Assembly (NCBI GenBank): GCA_019155205.2
Contig: JAHNZQ020000308.1
Span: forward strand, 2,659,998 to 2,723,997
Length of the DNA stretch: 64,000 bases
Origin: Gracilaria vermiculophylla
Taxonomy: Eukaryota > Rhodophyta > Florideophyceae > Gracilariales > Gracilariaceae
Direction: 5' to 3'
Below are positions 1-9,157 of the stretch, one piece after another. The translations under genes were made by a program, and so were the position numbers. Below the pieces are notes generated by a model. That model saw only the letters and a program-made list of their open reading frames with translations, was not told where the DNA came from and did no database searches. The stretch's first letter is position 1. Each line of letters begins with the position of its first letter.

Positions 1-162
1 AAGCGAGTTGCATTGGTGGTGTGCGCGCGGCGCACGCGCGCGCGCGCGCCAGATTGGCGCCGGAGCTGCATGCGTTGTGGGCGTTGCACGTGTATGCATG
101 CGCTTGCACGTTGTGGAGCGCGCGTCGCGCGCTGCACAAGCTGGCGCGCGCGCGAGAACGAG

Positions 163-234
<72 letters not shown>

Positions 235-711
235 CGCTTAGCGGCGAGCTGGGCTGGAAGGGGAGAGGGGGGGGTGCACGGCGTGCATTGTTAACGGTGA
301 TGGGGCGGGCGCGACGGGGGCGCGACGGGGGCGCGACGTCGAGCGGCCGCGGGGTGCGGAGCTCGCGCGCGCGCGCGTGGCGGCGGCAGCGAGGCGCGCG
401 GTGTAAGCCAGCGCGGCGGCGACAAGGCAGCGGCGCGCCAGCGGTGAGGACGCAGCGAGCACGTAGCACGCGGCGGCGGCGGGCGCGCGGCCGCGGGGAC
501 TGACTGCGCACGCGTGGCGCGGCGTCGAGCTGGCTGATTGTCGGATTCTTGGCGAAAAGCGCGCGCGGGCGGCGACGCGCGACGCGCTTGCTTGCGTGCG
601 CGACACGGCGGCGCGTGGGCGCGGGGGCGCGTGGGCGCTCGCGACGCCGCGCGGCAGCGGCGCGCCGCTTGTTTGTTTTACACACGACAGGGGCGCTAAT
701 GCTACACAATC
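1..711. other. GC-rich low-complexity flank, no gene seen
   Basis: No convincing gene is visible. The stretch is made of GCGC alternations, GGC triplets and a 71-base G tract. The open frames across it encode only Arg/Ala/Gly-rich products, which is what any frame of such DNA gives. It lies beyond the 3' end of the first MYB gene. No telomere-type repeat is visible at the window edge. Confidence 0.6.
164..234. repeat. Poly-G tract of 71 bases
   Basis: This is an uninterrupted run of G from 164 to 234. It is the longer of two such tracts in the GC-rich block; the other is at 3651-3707. Runs like this can form G-quadruplexes on this strand and i-motifs on the other. They are also prone to length errors in sequencing and assembly, so the exact length is uncertain. 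Confidence 0.95.
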
Positions 712-712
712 A

Positions 713-713
713 C

Positions 714-745
<32 letters not shown>

Positions 746-760
746 CACCACACACACACA
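713..760. repeat. (CA)n microsatellite
   Basis: An imperfect CA/ACAC microsatellite lies just downstream of the stop codon of the minus-strand MYB gene that ends at 772. It probably falls in or next to that gene's 3' untranslated region. Confidence 0.9.
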
Positions 761-771
761 GCGACGCGCAG

Positions 772-867
772 CTACGAGCGCAGCGTGTCCTGCCCTACCA
801 GGCACAGCAGCGTCATGCCGCACGTGTTGGGCACCGAGTACTTGTCGTCGTGCGGCGGGGCGGCGGC

Positions 868-898
<31 letters not shown>

Positions 899-1422
899 CG
901 CGCGCCCGGCGGCGGCGGCTTGAGCTCGGCCAGCGACGGGTTCTGGCGCTTGGCCTCGCGCATGAGGCGCATAAAGTACTTTTGGCTGTGCGTGCGCACC
1001 TGCGTCATGTTGCGCGTGCCCACGTGCGCCGAGATGGAGCGCAGGTTCTTGTAGCCGTACATGGTGAGCGCCTCCAGGAAGAGCTTGTGCTCGTCGGGCG
1101 TCCAGTAGCGGCTCTGGCCGGCCACCTTGGCGCCCTTGTGCGCCGCGCTGCGCGGCTTCTTGCAGATTTTGCGCCGCGACGACGACGGCGCCTTGCTGGG
1201 CGCGCTCTTGCACTCCTCCAGGCGCGCCGACACGTCGCTGCACAGCGACAGCGCCTCCTTGTCGTGGCGCGCCGCGCGCCGCTGCTGCTGCTGCTGCGGC
1301 GGCGGCGGCGGCGGCGGAGGCGGCGCTGAGTGCGACGCGGCGGCGGCTGCGGCGGCGGGGCGGCACGCAGCCGCTCCGGCGGCCGTGAGCGCGGCCGCGG
1401 CGGCGGCGACGGCGGCGGGCGG

Positions 1423-1464
<42 letters not shown>

Positions 1465-1567
1465 AGCGGGGCGCACAGCGGCGGAAGTGGTGTGCGAGCT
1501 GGCCGTGGGCGAGACGGAGCAGTTGGGCGCGGGCGAGTCGTGCGTGGAGGCGTGGTTAGAGGCGGGT

Positions 1568-1610
<43 letters not shown>

Positions 1611-1830
1611 TGGGGCGCAGCGCGTGCAGCTGGCGGCGCAGGCGCTCGACGTGCGAGTGGGCGTCGGCCAGCTGGCACTGCAGGCTATGCGCCAGCTGCG
1701 TCTCGGCGTGCAGGCGCGCCAGCACGGCATCGAACTGGTCGGCCGGCACGACACGCTGCGGAGGGGGCGGCGGCGGCGGCGGGGGGGACATGGAGTGAGA
1801 CGACGACGCGGTGGGCGACGGTGCGGCGGA

Positions 1831-1866
<36 letters not shown>

Positions 1867-1887
1867 CGAGGCGGCGGCGGGCGGCAT
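772..1887 (-). CDS. Single-repeat MYB transcription factor (SHAQKYF-like), copy 1
   Basis: A 371-residue protein. It starts with Met-Pro-Pro and long Ala and Pro tracts, followed by a short amphipathic stretch rich in Leu/His/Gln (about 50-90) that may form a coiled coil, more poly-Ala, a Ser/Lys-rich segment, and one MYB repeat at about 259-305. The repeat opens with SRYWTPDEHKLF and ends THSQKYF, a variant of the SHAQKYF signature of plant and algal 1R-MYB factors. Such factors bind DNA in the nucleus. After a poly-Ala linker the tail carries YSVPNTCG and a Leu-rich end, shared with the neighbouring copy at 2778-3629. The start is the first ATG in frame, and a good TATA box lies about 160 bp upstream on the same strand. 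Codons end almost only in G or C. The poly-Ala and poly-Pro lengths come from GGC/CCG triplet tracts and may be unstable. Confidence 0.88.
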
Positions 1888-2044
1888 GACTGGGGGCGGG
1901 GGAGGGTTGGGGTGGGGGGTAGGGGAAGGCGGAGAGCGGAAGGGCGGGGGCGGGAGCGGGAGGGGAGGGGGGTGGTGCGGGCGGGCGACAGCGCGGCGAG
2001 GGAGCGCGGGGCCGGGCGCGAGCTCGCGGCGTGGAGGGGACGCC

Positions 2045-2051
2045 TTTTATA
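2045..2051 (-). promoter_or_regulatory. TATA box of MYB copy 1
   Basis: On the minus strand the sequence reads TTATAAAAGG, a near-perfect TATA box standing alone in GC-rich DNA, about 160 bp upstream of the ATG at 1887. The position fits a 5' untranslated region of roughly 130 bases. Confidence 0.6.
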
Positions 2052-2052
2052 A

Positions 2053-2412
2053 GGTGGCGCACGTGCGCGCTGCGCGACGGGCGGCTGGTGCGGCGCACGT
2101 GCCGCGCGCGCGCTGTGGCGCTGCGGCAGGCGTGACAACATGGCACTGATACTTTTTCCACGCCGGTGTAAGCGCGCGCGAGCGCGCGCGCGCGCATCCA
2201 AGTGGCGCGCGCGCGCGCTGCAACGGTGAACGCGCTGCCAAGTTGATTGCGCGCGCGCGCGCGCGCGCTTGCGCGCGTGGCTGCAAACGGGCGCGCTGAA
2301 GGTAAGCGCGGCGCGGCGCGCGCGGGGGGGAGGCCGCGGCGAGGGCGCGCGCGGCCGCGGAAGAGGCCGCGGCGCGGAAGGGCCGCAGAGCGCGCGGCGC
2401 TGACAAAAAGGC

Positions 2413-2447
<35 letters not shown>

Positions 2448-2777
2448 AGCGGCGGCAGCGGCGACGGCGCTCCCCCTGCGGCGGCGCGGCGCGCCCGTTG
2501 CCCGCGCTCCACGGCGGCGCGAGAGGCGCGCGCGCGGCGAGCTGTAAATGGTCGCGCGCGTTCAAATTTCAAAGCGGCGCGCGCGCGTCGCAATCTCCCG
2601 CGCCGCCGCACAAAAGCACACACAAACACATTGGCCAAAAAAATGAACGGCGCGCGCGCGCACAGCGCGCACAGCGCGCACAGCGTGCACAGCGCGCGCA
2701 CGTGGACAGCAAGCGCGCTGGCGCGCGCGGCCGCGCCGTGCCGCGCGCTGGCGGCCGCGCCGCGCGCCCAGCGCCGC
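2053..2777. other. Intergenic GC-rich DNA between the two MYB genes
   Basis: No gene is supported here. The stretch contains GCGC runs (for example around 2170-2275), a GGC triplet tract at about 2413-2455 and a small tandem repeat at 2658-2693. It holds the promoter side of MYB copy 1 and the 3' side of MYB copy 2, both on the minus strand. Confidence 0.6.
2658..2693. repeat. Four tandem copies of a 9-bp unit
   Basis: The unit GCGCACAGC is repeated four times; the last copy has one change (GTGCACAGC). It lies about 80 bp beyond the stop codon of MYB copy 2, probably in its 3' region. Confidence 0.85.
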
Positions 2778-3629
2778 TCACGCGCTGCGCGACATCTCCT
2801 CGCTGACGGCGGACAGCAGCAGCAGCCCGCACTGCGGCGACACCGAGTACACGTCCTTGGCCGCCTTGCGCCGGCGCGCCGCGTCCTCCGCCGCGTCGCC
2901 GCCACCGCCATCGCCGCCGCCGCCGCCGCCCACGCCCACGCCCACGCCGCTGCGCGCCGCGGCGCAGCCGCCGCCGCCGCTGCGCGCCAGGTTCTCGCGC
3001 TGCGCCTCGCGCATCAGCCGCATGAAGCACTTCTGCTCGTGCGTGCGGCACTGGATCATGTTGCGCGTCCCGACGTGCGCCGAGATCGCCTTGAGGTTCT
3101 TGGGCCCGAACTTCCACACCGCCTCGATGAACAGCTTGTGCTCGGACGGCGTCCAGTACCGGCTCTCGCCCGGGATGTTGCTCTTGCTGCTGCGCACCTT
3201 CTTGCCGCCGCCGCCGCCGCCGCGCGCGAGCGCGCCGCCGCGCCGCCGCGCCGGCTCGCCCACGCCCAGCCGCCGCGCCGCGCCGCCGCGCGCGCGCGCC
3301 GCGCCGCGTCGCCGCGCGCCGCCGCGCGCGCCGTTGTCGTCGCGCGAGGTGGCCGACGACAGCTCGCTGCAGTCGCTCAGCGTCAGCCGCGGCTGCGCGC
3401 CGCCGCCGCCGCCGCCGCCGCCTGCGCGCGCAGGCGCGGCGGCCAGCGGCGCCACGAGCGGCGCCAGCGGCGCAGCCAGCGGCGCCAGCGGCGCCAGCGG
3501 CGTCAGCGCGCAGCCGGCGGCGTCGAACGCGTGCGCGCCGGCGCCGGCCGCGGCGGCGTGCGCGCTCTCGGCGCGCAGCGCGGCGGCGGCCGAGCTGGAG
3601 CACACGCTACTCACGTGGTGCGCGCACAT
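2778..3629 (-). CDS. Single-repeat MYB transcription factor (SHAQKYF-like), copy 2
   Basis: A 283-residue protein starting at the ATG at 3629 (MCAHHVSSVC). The open frame continues upstream, but only through the 57-base poly-C tract as meaningless poly-Pro, so this Met is the sensible start. The N-terminal half is Ala-, Ser- and Gly-rich with a short repeated Ala-Pro-Leu stretch. A Lys-rich lead-in (KKVRSSKSNIPG) precedes one MYB repeat at about 156-202: SRYWTPSEHKLF to THEQKCF. The usual SHAQKYF box is changed to HEQKCF. The C-terminus has YSVSPQCG and a Leu-rich end, matching copy 1. Expected to be a nuclear DNA-binding protein. The two genes are tandem, on the same strand, and clearly paralogous. 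Confidence 0.86.
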   Translation of the reverse strand: MCAHHVSSVCSSSAAAALRAESAHAAAAGAGAHAFDAAGCALTPLAPLAPLAAPLAPLVAPLAAAPARAGGGGGGGGAQPRLTLSDCSELSSATSRDDNGARGGARRRGAARARGGAARRLGVGEPARRRGGALARGGGGGGKKVRSSKSNIPGESRYWTPSEHKLFIEAVWKFGPKNLKAISAHVGTRNMIQCRTHEQKCFMRLMREAQRENLARSGGGGCAAARSGVGVGVGGGGGGDGGGGDAAEDAARRRKAAKDVYSVSPQCGLLLLSAVSEEMSRSA

Positions 3630-3650
3630 GGTGCAGCGCGCGGATGGCGT

Positions 3651-3707
<57 letters not shown>
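3651..3707. repeat. Poly-G tract of 57 bases (poly-C in the MYB copy 2 leader)
   Basis: A pure G run on the plus strand reads as 57 C on the minus strand. It ends 21 bases before the ATG of MYB copy 2. A weak TATA-like CATAAAT lies at about 3875-3880 on the minus strand. If that is the promoter, the tract sits inside the 5' untranslated region of the mRNA. Confidence 0.95.
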
Positions 3708-4982
3708 CGCAAACGGGCGCAGGCGGGGGTGGCGCAGCGGAGAGGTGCGGCGGGCGTTGAACGGAGGTGCGGCGCTGGCGGGGTGCGTGGCGGAGGTGGC
3801 GGCGAGTGCGACAGCGGCGGCGGGGTGCGAGGGGGTAGCGGCGCGAGCTGAGCGCGGCGGCGGCGGCGGCGGCGATTTATGGGCGCGCGCGACTGTGCTG
3901 CATTTCGGACGCGCGCAGATCGCGCGCCGCGCTGGCGCTGTTTTGGCCGTCACGCGGCGACGGCTCGTCAGTGCGCGCGGCGTGCGGCACGTGGGCGCGC
4001 CGCGTTTTCGCCGCCCGATTTCTGTGTAAGGGGGAGAGCGCCAGCCGCCGCTCCCACCGCGCCCTCCCGCCCCCCCGCCCCCGCGCCCCCGCGCCCCCCT
4101 CCCGCCCCCGCCGCGCGCGCGCGTATCGCCGCCGTATCGGCGCCGCGCCGCCCCCCCCCTTCTCCCCGCCGCGCCGCCGCCACCGCCTCTGCCGCCACCG
4201 CCTCTGCCGCCACCTCCTCTGCCACCGCCGCCGCCGCGCGCGTATCGCGCAGCTCGCGCCCCCCCCCTCCCCCCGCGATATGTGTGAGCGCAGTTATTCA
4301 GCGCGCGCGCCTGCCCTAGTCGCCTCACGTGCCGCCGCGCGCCGCGCCACGAGCGCCGCCGCCGATGCGTGCGCATCGGGCGCGCACCTGAGCGCGCAAC
4401 GCCGCCGTCTGCGCGCGCTGCAACGTGCGGCGGCGGCGGCGGCGGCGGTGCGTATCGCGCCACAGCGCGCGCGGCGGGGCGCGCCGTCCGATACGCGTGC
4501 GCGGACGGGCGCGCGCCAACGTCTCGCGCGGCGCGCGGCGCGCGGCGCCACGCGGGCTGCGCGGCTGGCTGAAAGCGCGGCGCGGCGCGCGCCTCAGCCG
4601 CGCCGGCTTGCAGCGCGCGCGGAAAGCGACGCGGGCGCGGCGCGCGGCGGCAGGGGGGGAGGGGTGGGGGCGCGGCGCGGCGGCGGCGGCGGCGGCCGCC
4701 CCCGCGGCGGCGGCAGCGAGCGGCGCGCGCGACACGCTGCGGCTACAAGCGTACAGAGCGCGCGCGGCGCGCGCTCGCCGTGTCACGCGAGGCGCGCCGC
4801 CCGCAGCGAGCGCGGGCGCGCCGCGCGCCGATGCGCCGCCGATTTGCAAATGGGCGTTTTGGCGGTGGGGCGTGGCCGCCGCCCGCGCGCCGCCGCGGCC
4901 GCCGCGGCCGCCGCGGCCGCCGCGACCGTCCGTGCGGCGCGCTCTTCCGATACGTGCGCGCCGCCGATGCGCACACGCGGGC

Positions 4983-5015
<33 letters not shown>

Positions 5016-5043
5016 ACCGTTGGCGGCGGACGGCCGCGGCGCC

Positions 5044-5080
5044 GGCTGGCGGCTGGCGGCTGGCGGCTGGCGGCTAGCGG
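5044..5080. repeat. 7-bp tandem repeat, five units
   Basis: Five head-to-tail copies of GGCTGGC, the last with one change (GGCTAGC), lie in the GC-rich intergenic DNA downstream of the glycosyltransferase gene. Confidence 0.85.
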
Positions 5081-5215
5081 CCGCCGGCCGGCCGCCGGCC
5101 GCGGGTGGCCGGCGGCGGACGGCCGAGCGCGCCGTCGCGCGAGCGGCCGCCGTCGAGCGCGAGCGCGAGCGCGACGGCGGCCGCGCCGCGCTGTCCCGCA
5201 AGCGCGGGCGCGCCA

Positions 5216-5283
5216 CGCCGTCCGACAGCGCCGCGTGTTCCGACAGCGCCGCGCCGTCCGACAGCGCCGCGCCGTCCGACAGC
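5216..5283. repeat. 18-bp imperfect tandem repeat, about four units
   Basis: The recurring core is TCCGACAGCGCCGCG, seen four times at about 18-bp spacing. It would be an in-frame multiple of three, but it is not in a gene that can be supported. Confidence 0.75.
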
Positions 5284-5495
5284 CGACAGCGACGGCAAGG
5301 CGCGGCGCCAGCTGGCACAAGCGGCGGCGGAAGCAGCGGCTGCGAGGCGAGGCGAGACGCGGCGCGGCGAGGAGCGGCGGCGGCGGCCGCGGCCGCGGCG
5401 GCGGGCGCGGAGGCGGCGGCAGGCGGCGAGGGGCCGAGGTGGCGGCGGCAGCGCGCACCGCGCGCACCGCGCGCTCCGCGCCCACAGCGACGGCG

Positions 5496-5535
<40 letters not shown>

Positions 5536-5771
5536 CGGGCGCCGCTCTCCCGCCAAAACAAAAAAGAAAAAAGGGCGCAGTGTTACAACAACAAACAGTG
5601 GCACAGCGCGCAAGGACGCGGCCACGCGCGGCGCGGCGGCTGCGGCGGCGCGCGCGCGTGACGGCGGCGCGCGCGCGCTGTCGTGCTCGCAGCTGCTGCG
5701 CGCGGCGGCGGCGCTCAGCCAGCACGCCATCGGCGCGCGCGGCGCGCGGCGCGCACGTCAGCGCGCGCGCC

Positions 5772-8231
5772 TCACAGCTGCGTGCGCGCCGTGCCCAGCT
5801 CCACCACGCGCGCCTCGCGCCGCTCCACGGCCGACCCCGAGCGCGCCGCGCGCCGCACGGCCGCCGCGTCGCACTCGCGCCGCCCCCCCGCCCCCCCGCG
5901 CACAAACCACAGCCCGAAGCGCCGCGCCCTCTGGCGCCGCGCCTCCGCCCCCCCCGCCGCGTTGTTGCGCAGCACCACCGGGTACAAGCTCGACTCGCTC
6001 GTGTAGAAGCGCCGCTCCGCCACCCGCCCCCCCCTCTCGTCCTCAAAGTCCACAAACCACCGCCCGTCCACAAACAGCTCTTTATTCAGCTCCCGCACCT
6101 TGACGCGCGGCAGCTGCCCCCCCCGCCGCCGGCCCCCCCCGCCCGCCACCGCCGCCACCACCGCCTGCTCCTCCTCCATCGCCCCCGCCCTCCACCCCTC
6201 AAACAGCCGCTCCACCACCGTCCCCATCAGCTCCCGCGTCCGCACGCTCGACCGCAGCAGCACAAAGCCCCACCCGATCTCCCCGCCGCTCCCGCTCGCC
6301 ACCACGTCCGCCACCCCAAACTCCTCCACCGCAGACTGCCCCGCCCCGCCCCCGCCCCCGTCCCCGTCCCCGTCCCCGCCCCCGTCCGCCCGCAGCTCGT
6401 GCTCCACGTACGGCATCGGGTCGCTCAGCCACATCTGGTCCGTCTCGAACAGCAGCACCCACACCCCGTGCGCCAGCACGTCGCGCACCACAAACGCCCG
6501 CTGCAGCTCCACCGCCCAGTGCTCCGCCCGCCCGTCGCGCCCCGCGCCGCGCTGCGCCCCCGCCCCCGCCCCCGCCCCCGCCCCCACCCCCTCCAGCGCC
6601 AAGATCAGCGACCCCTGCTGCAGCCGCCGGTGCTCGCGCATAAACTCCGTCAGCTCGTCCGCCACGCGCTGCTCGCTCGTCAGCATCACCACCGCCGCCG
6701 GCGCAATGTCCAGCGCCGCCACGTTGCACAGCCAGCTCATCGCCGTCTGCACGCCCTCCGCCGTCACCATCGTCAGCGCCACCACCGCCGTGCCGCGCGA
6801 GCGCGCAAACTCCCCGATGCGCCGCACCGCCGCCGCGTGCAGCCGCGCCCCCTGCGTGCCCACCACGTGCTCCATCGCCGCGCTGCGCGCCCTGCCGCCC
6901 GCGCCCGCCGTCGAGTCGTCGTCGTCCCACCGCACCAGCACCGGCTGCTCCGGCACCGCCGTGTGGCGCAGCGTGCCCTCAAACAAGTTGGCCTCCACCT
7001 CCGCGCGCGCGTCCAGCCGCACGTACCCGTCCAGCCCGCCGCCCGCCGCGCGCCCGCCCGTGGTGCGCGGCGCGCGCACCACCAGCGTGCCGCCGTCCGG
7101 CAGCACGGGGTGCACCACGCGCTCGCCGTACGCGTCCACAAACTGCGCGAACCACGCGCGCGCCGGGTCGGCGCGCAGCGCGCGCACCACGTCGTAGCCG
7201 CCCACGCGCCGCAGCCGCCGCAGCGCCGGCCGCGCAAACCAGCGCCGCGCGCGCAGCGCGTGCCACACCAGGAACGTCACCCACACGTCCTGCGTGGGCG
7301 AGAACGCCGACGACGCGGGGAAGAACTGCTGCAGCATGACGGCGCGGTCGCTGGTCGGCACCACGTCCGGCACCACCACGGCGTCCAGCGACAGCACGCC
7401 GGCGTTGGCGATCATGCCGCGGTCGATGGCGTGGCGCGTGCGGCGGAGCCACGTGTAGAACGCCGGCGACACCGCCGAGGCCACCGACGCGTCCACGAAC
7501 AGCACGCTTTCGTTGGCCGCCCCGCGGCTCGCCTCCCACACCTGCGACACATCGCCCTCCGCCCTGTGCGCGATGAGCGTCTTGTGCCCGTGCGCCCACG
7601 CGGCCGCCTGCACCACGGCCGCCAGCGCGTGGTCGAAGCGCGGCGGGCCAAACACCGCCATGGCCAGCGGGTACAGCGGCAGAGGAAAGTAGTCGCACAG
7701 CGAGGACGCAAACAGCCACACGTCCAGCGCCACCGCGTCCCTGTCGTAGTCCGCTTTGGACAGCGAGTGCAGCAGCGCGCGCAGCTGCTCGGCGGACGCG
7801 CCGTCGCACAGCACCACGATGCGCATGGCGGGCGACGCGGCCGCAGACGCAACGTTGTACAGGTGCGTGTGGCGCAGCACGGAGCCGGACGGGTACGTTC
7901 TCTGCGACGAATGCGACGCGAAGCGCACCAGCAGCAGCAGCGTGATCAGCAGCTTAAAGTACAGGCCCATCTTGAAGGCGGCAATCATGTGGCCGACGCG
8001 CGAGCGCTTGCCGCTGCTGTCCTGCGTGACGCGCTTCCACAGCTTGCGCAGCCAGCGCGCCGCGCACGCCGAGTGTCTGGAGAGGCTGCCCGACAGCGGC
8101 GCGGCGCTGTGCGCGGGCGACGGCTTGCGCGCGCGCGGCGGCGAGGAGCGGCTGGGCGCCAGCGCGGGCTGCGGCGCGGGCGCCTCGAGCGCGGCGCGCG
8201 ACACGAGGCGCGAGCCGGAGCGCGGGTTCAT
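5772..8231 (-). CDS. Two-domain glycosyltransferase-like type II membrane protein
   Basis: An 819-residue protein from the ATG at 8231 (MNPRSG, Kozak-like context). A basic, Ser/Pro-rich cytosolic head is followed by one membrane anchor at about 88-105 (YFKLLITLLLLV), which fits a Golgi type II enzyme. Domain 1 (about 136-380) looks like a GT-A fold: RIVVLCDG, then LFVDASV at 234-240 and SPAFYTWLRR, where related enzymes have an acidic LLEDDIE motif, so its metal site appears lost. Domain 2 (about 455-800) resembles GT77/Nucleotid_trans enzymes, with LLFETDQMWLSDP (ETD at 586-588), IGWGFVLLRSS and an EEEQAVV segment. These are hallmarks of retaining transferases of wall and glycoprotein sugars. 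Donor and acceptor cannot be told. Gly/Asp-rich inserts reflect GGC triplet runs. Third codon positions are nearly all G or C. Confidence 0.8.
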   Translation of the reverse strand: MNPRSGSRLVSRAALEAPAPQPALAPSRSSPPRARKPSPAHSAAPLSGSLSRHSACAARWLRKLWKRVTQDSSGKRSRVGHMIAAFKMGLYFKLLITLLLLVRFASHSSQRTYPSGSVLRHTHLYNVASAAASPAMRIVVLCDGASAEQLRALLHSLSKADYDRDAVALDVWLFASSLCDYFPLPLYPLAMAVFGPPRFDHALAAVVQAAAWAHGHKTLIAHRAEGDVSQVWEASRGAANESVLFVDASVASAVSPAFYTWLRRTRHAIDRGMIANAGVLSLDAVVVPDVVPTSDRAVMLQQFFPASSAFSPTQDVWVTFLVWHALRARRWFARPALRRLRRVGGYDVVRALRADPARAWFAQFVDAYGERVVHPVLPDGGTLVVRAPRTTGGRAAGGGLDGYVRLDARAEVEANLFEGTLRHTAVPEQPVLVRWDDDDSTAGAGGRARSAAMEHVVGTQGARLHAAAVRRIGEFARSRGTAVVALTMVTAEGVQTAMSWLCNVAALDIAPAAVVMLTSEQRVADELTEFMREHRRLQQGSLILALEGVGAGAGAGAGAQRGAGRDGRAEHWAVELQRAFVVRDVLAHGVWVLLFETDQMWLSDPMPYVEHELRADGGGDGDGDGGGGGAGQSAVEEFGVADVVASGSGGEIGWGFVLLRSSVRTRELMGTVVERLFEGWRAGAMEEEQAVVAAVAGGGGRRRGGQLPRVKVRELNKELFVDGRWFVDFEDERGGRVAERRFYTSESSLYPVVLRNNAAGGAEARRQRARRFGLWFVRGGAGGRRECDAAAVRRAARSGSAVERREARVVELGTARTQL

Positions 8232-8338
8232 GGCGACAGCGGGCGCCGCGGCGGCGCACACAACACGGCAGCAAGCGGGCGCGCTGCGCGACAAGCGTCA
8301 TGCACGGGCCGCGCGCGCAAGCGGGGGCCACCACAGCT

Positions 8339-8369
<31 letters not shown>

Positions 8370-8917
8370 GCGTCGGCAACGGCAGCGTCAGCGGCGGCGG
8401 AGGGGGCGGCGGCGGCGGCGCGCAAGCAGCGGCCACAGCGATCTGCGCGCGGCGCACCGCGCGGCTCGCGCAATTGATTGAACGCCGTGCGACGTGTCCA
8501 CGCGGCCAGGCCGCCGCGCCGCGTGGCACACGTGGCGCGGCCGCCGCCGCGCGCGCGCGCGCGCGCACGGCGGGACGGGCGCGGCGGCGGCGGCGGTCAT
8601 CACGTGGGGTGTGGAAGCTGCGCGAGAAGGGCGGACTTACAGACGGACGCGGCGCGCGCCCACGTGGACACGCGCGCGAGATTGCGCGGCGAGCGCGCGC
8701 GCCAGCGCGGACGGCCAGCCGCTGGCGCTGCGGCGGGCGCACGCGCAACATGGACGCAATCACGGCAGGCCAAGGCAAATAGAAGACGTTTACTGGAGAA
8801 ACAGGCGCGGCGCGACGGCGGGCGGCGGCGGCGGGCGCCGCGGCCGCAGGCGCGAGCGACATAGTTACAGGTAGCGGGTTCTCAGTTAGGGGGCGGCGCG
8901 GCGCTCTCATGGCGCTC
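8232..8917. other. GC-rich spacer, no gene seen
   Basis: The promoter side of the glycosyltransferase gene. GCGC alternations and GGC tracts dominate (for example 8340-8420 and 8545-8600). No TATA box or coding frame stands out. Confidence 0.5.
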
Positions 8918-9157
8918 TCATGGCATGCGCAGCGCGTTGTGGAGGCCGCCGTTGCAGCTGACGTTGGGCGATGCGGGGTTGCTCTTGTTGTTGGGCTTGG
9001 CGCCGTTGGGCTTGCGCGGCGAGCGCGAGCGGAACAGCGTGTCGATGGGCACCGAGTGGTCCTTCTCCAGGCACGAGGAGCTCGGGGGGCTGAGCGCGGC
9101 GTCGCGCGCGTGGTGCTCCAGAATCCAGTCGTCGGGCGATGTGTATGTTTCGGACAT
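8918..9157 (-). CDS. Small hypothetical protein
   Basis: A 79-residue frame starting MSETYTSPDDWILEHH with a fair start context (GAGCCATGTC). Its composition is balanced (Asp, Glu, His, Asn, Ser, Lys). That is striking in a region where shadow frames give only Arg/Ala/Gly/Pro, and it suggests real coding selection. The middle has a basic SRSPRKPNG stretch and the C-terminus is Asn/Ser-rich. There is no signal peptide, membrane segment or recognised domain. It could also be the last exon of a longer gene. Function unknown. Confidence 0.5.
   Translation of the reverse strand: MSETYTSPDDWILEHHARDAALSPPSSSCLEKDHSVPIDTLFRSRSPRKPNGAKPNNKSNPASPNVSCNGGLHNALRMP

Larger units (their letters stand above)
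3708..5771. other. GC-rich intergenic DNA with short tandem repeats
   Basis: No gene is recognisable. The DNA is C-rich around 4050-4280 and otherwise GCGC- or GGC-rich. It contains a 7-bp tandem repeat (GGCTGGC, five units, about 5044-5080) and an 18-bp imperfect tandem repeat built on CCGTCCGACAGCGCCGCG (about 5216-5283). Very long open frames cross it on both strands, but they are low-complexity Arg/Ala/Pro products of GC-rich DNA. Confidence 0.55.

Noticed and set aside
1685..4463. Other very long minus- and plus-strand frames through the MYB region
   Set aside because: They are Arg/Ala/Gly/Pro shadows of the MYB genes and GC triplet tracts; the MYB frames alone contain conserved residues.
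3630..4463. N-terminal extension of MYB copy 2 to 561 residues
   Set aside because: It would need translation of the 57-base tract as 19 Pro plus Gly/Arg low complexity; the Met after the tract begins the ordered sequence.
8232..8294. Extension of the glycosyltransferase frame by 21 codons
   Set aside because: The first codon there is TTG; the first ATG in frame is at 8231 with a good context.
4425..8477. A 1350-codon open frame on the plus strand
   Set aside because: It runs antisense to the glycosyltransferase gene and through GC-rich spacer; the product is Arg/Ala/Pro/His low complexity with no domain. Long stop-free frames are expected where stop codons are rare because of high GC.
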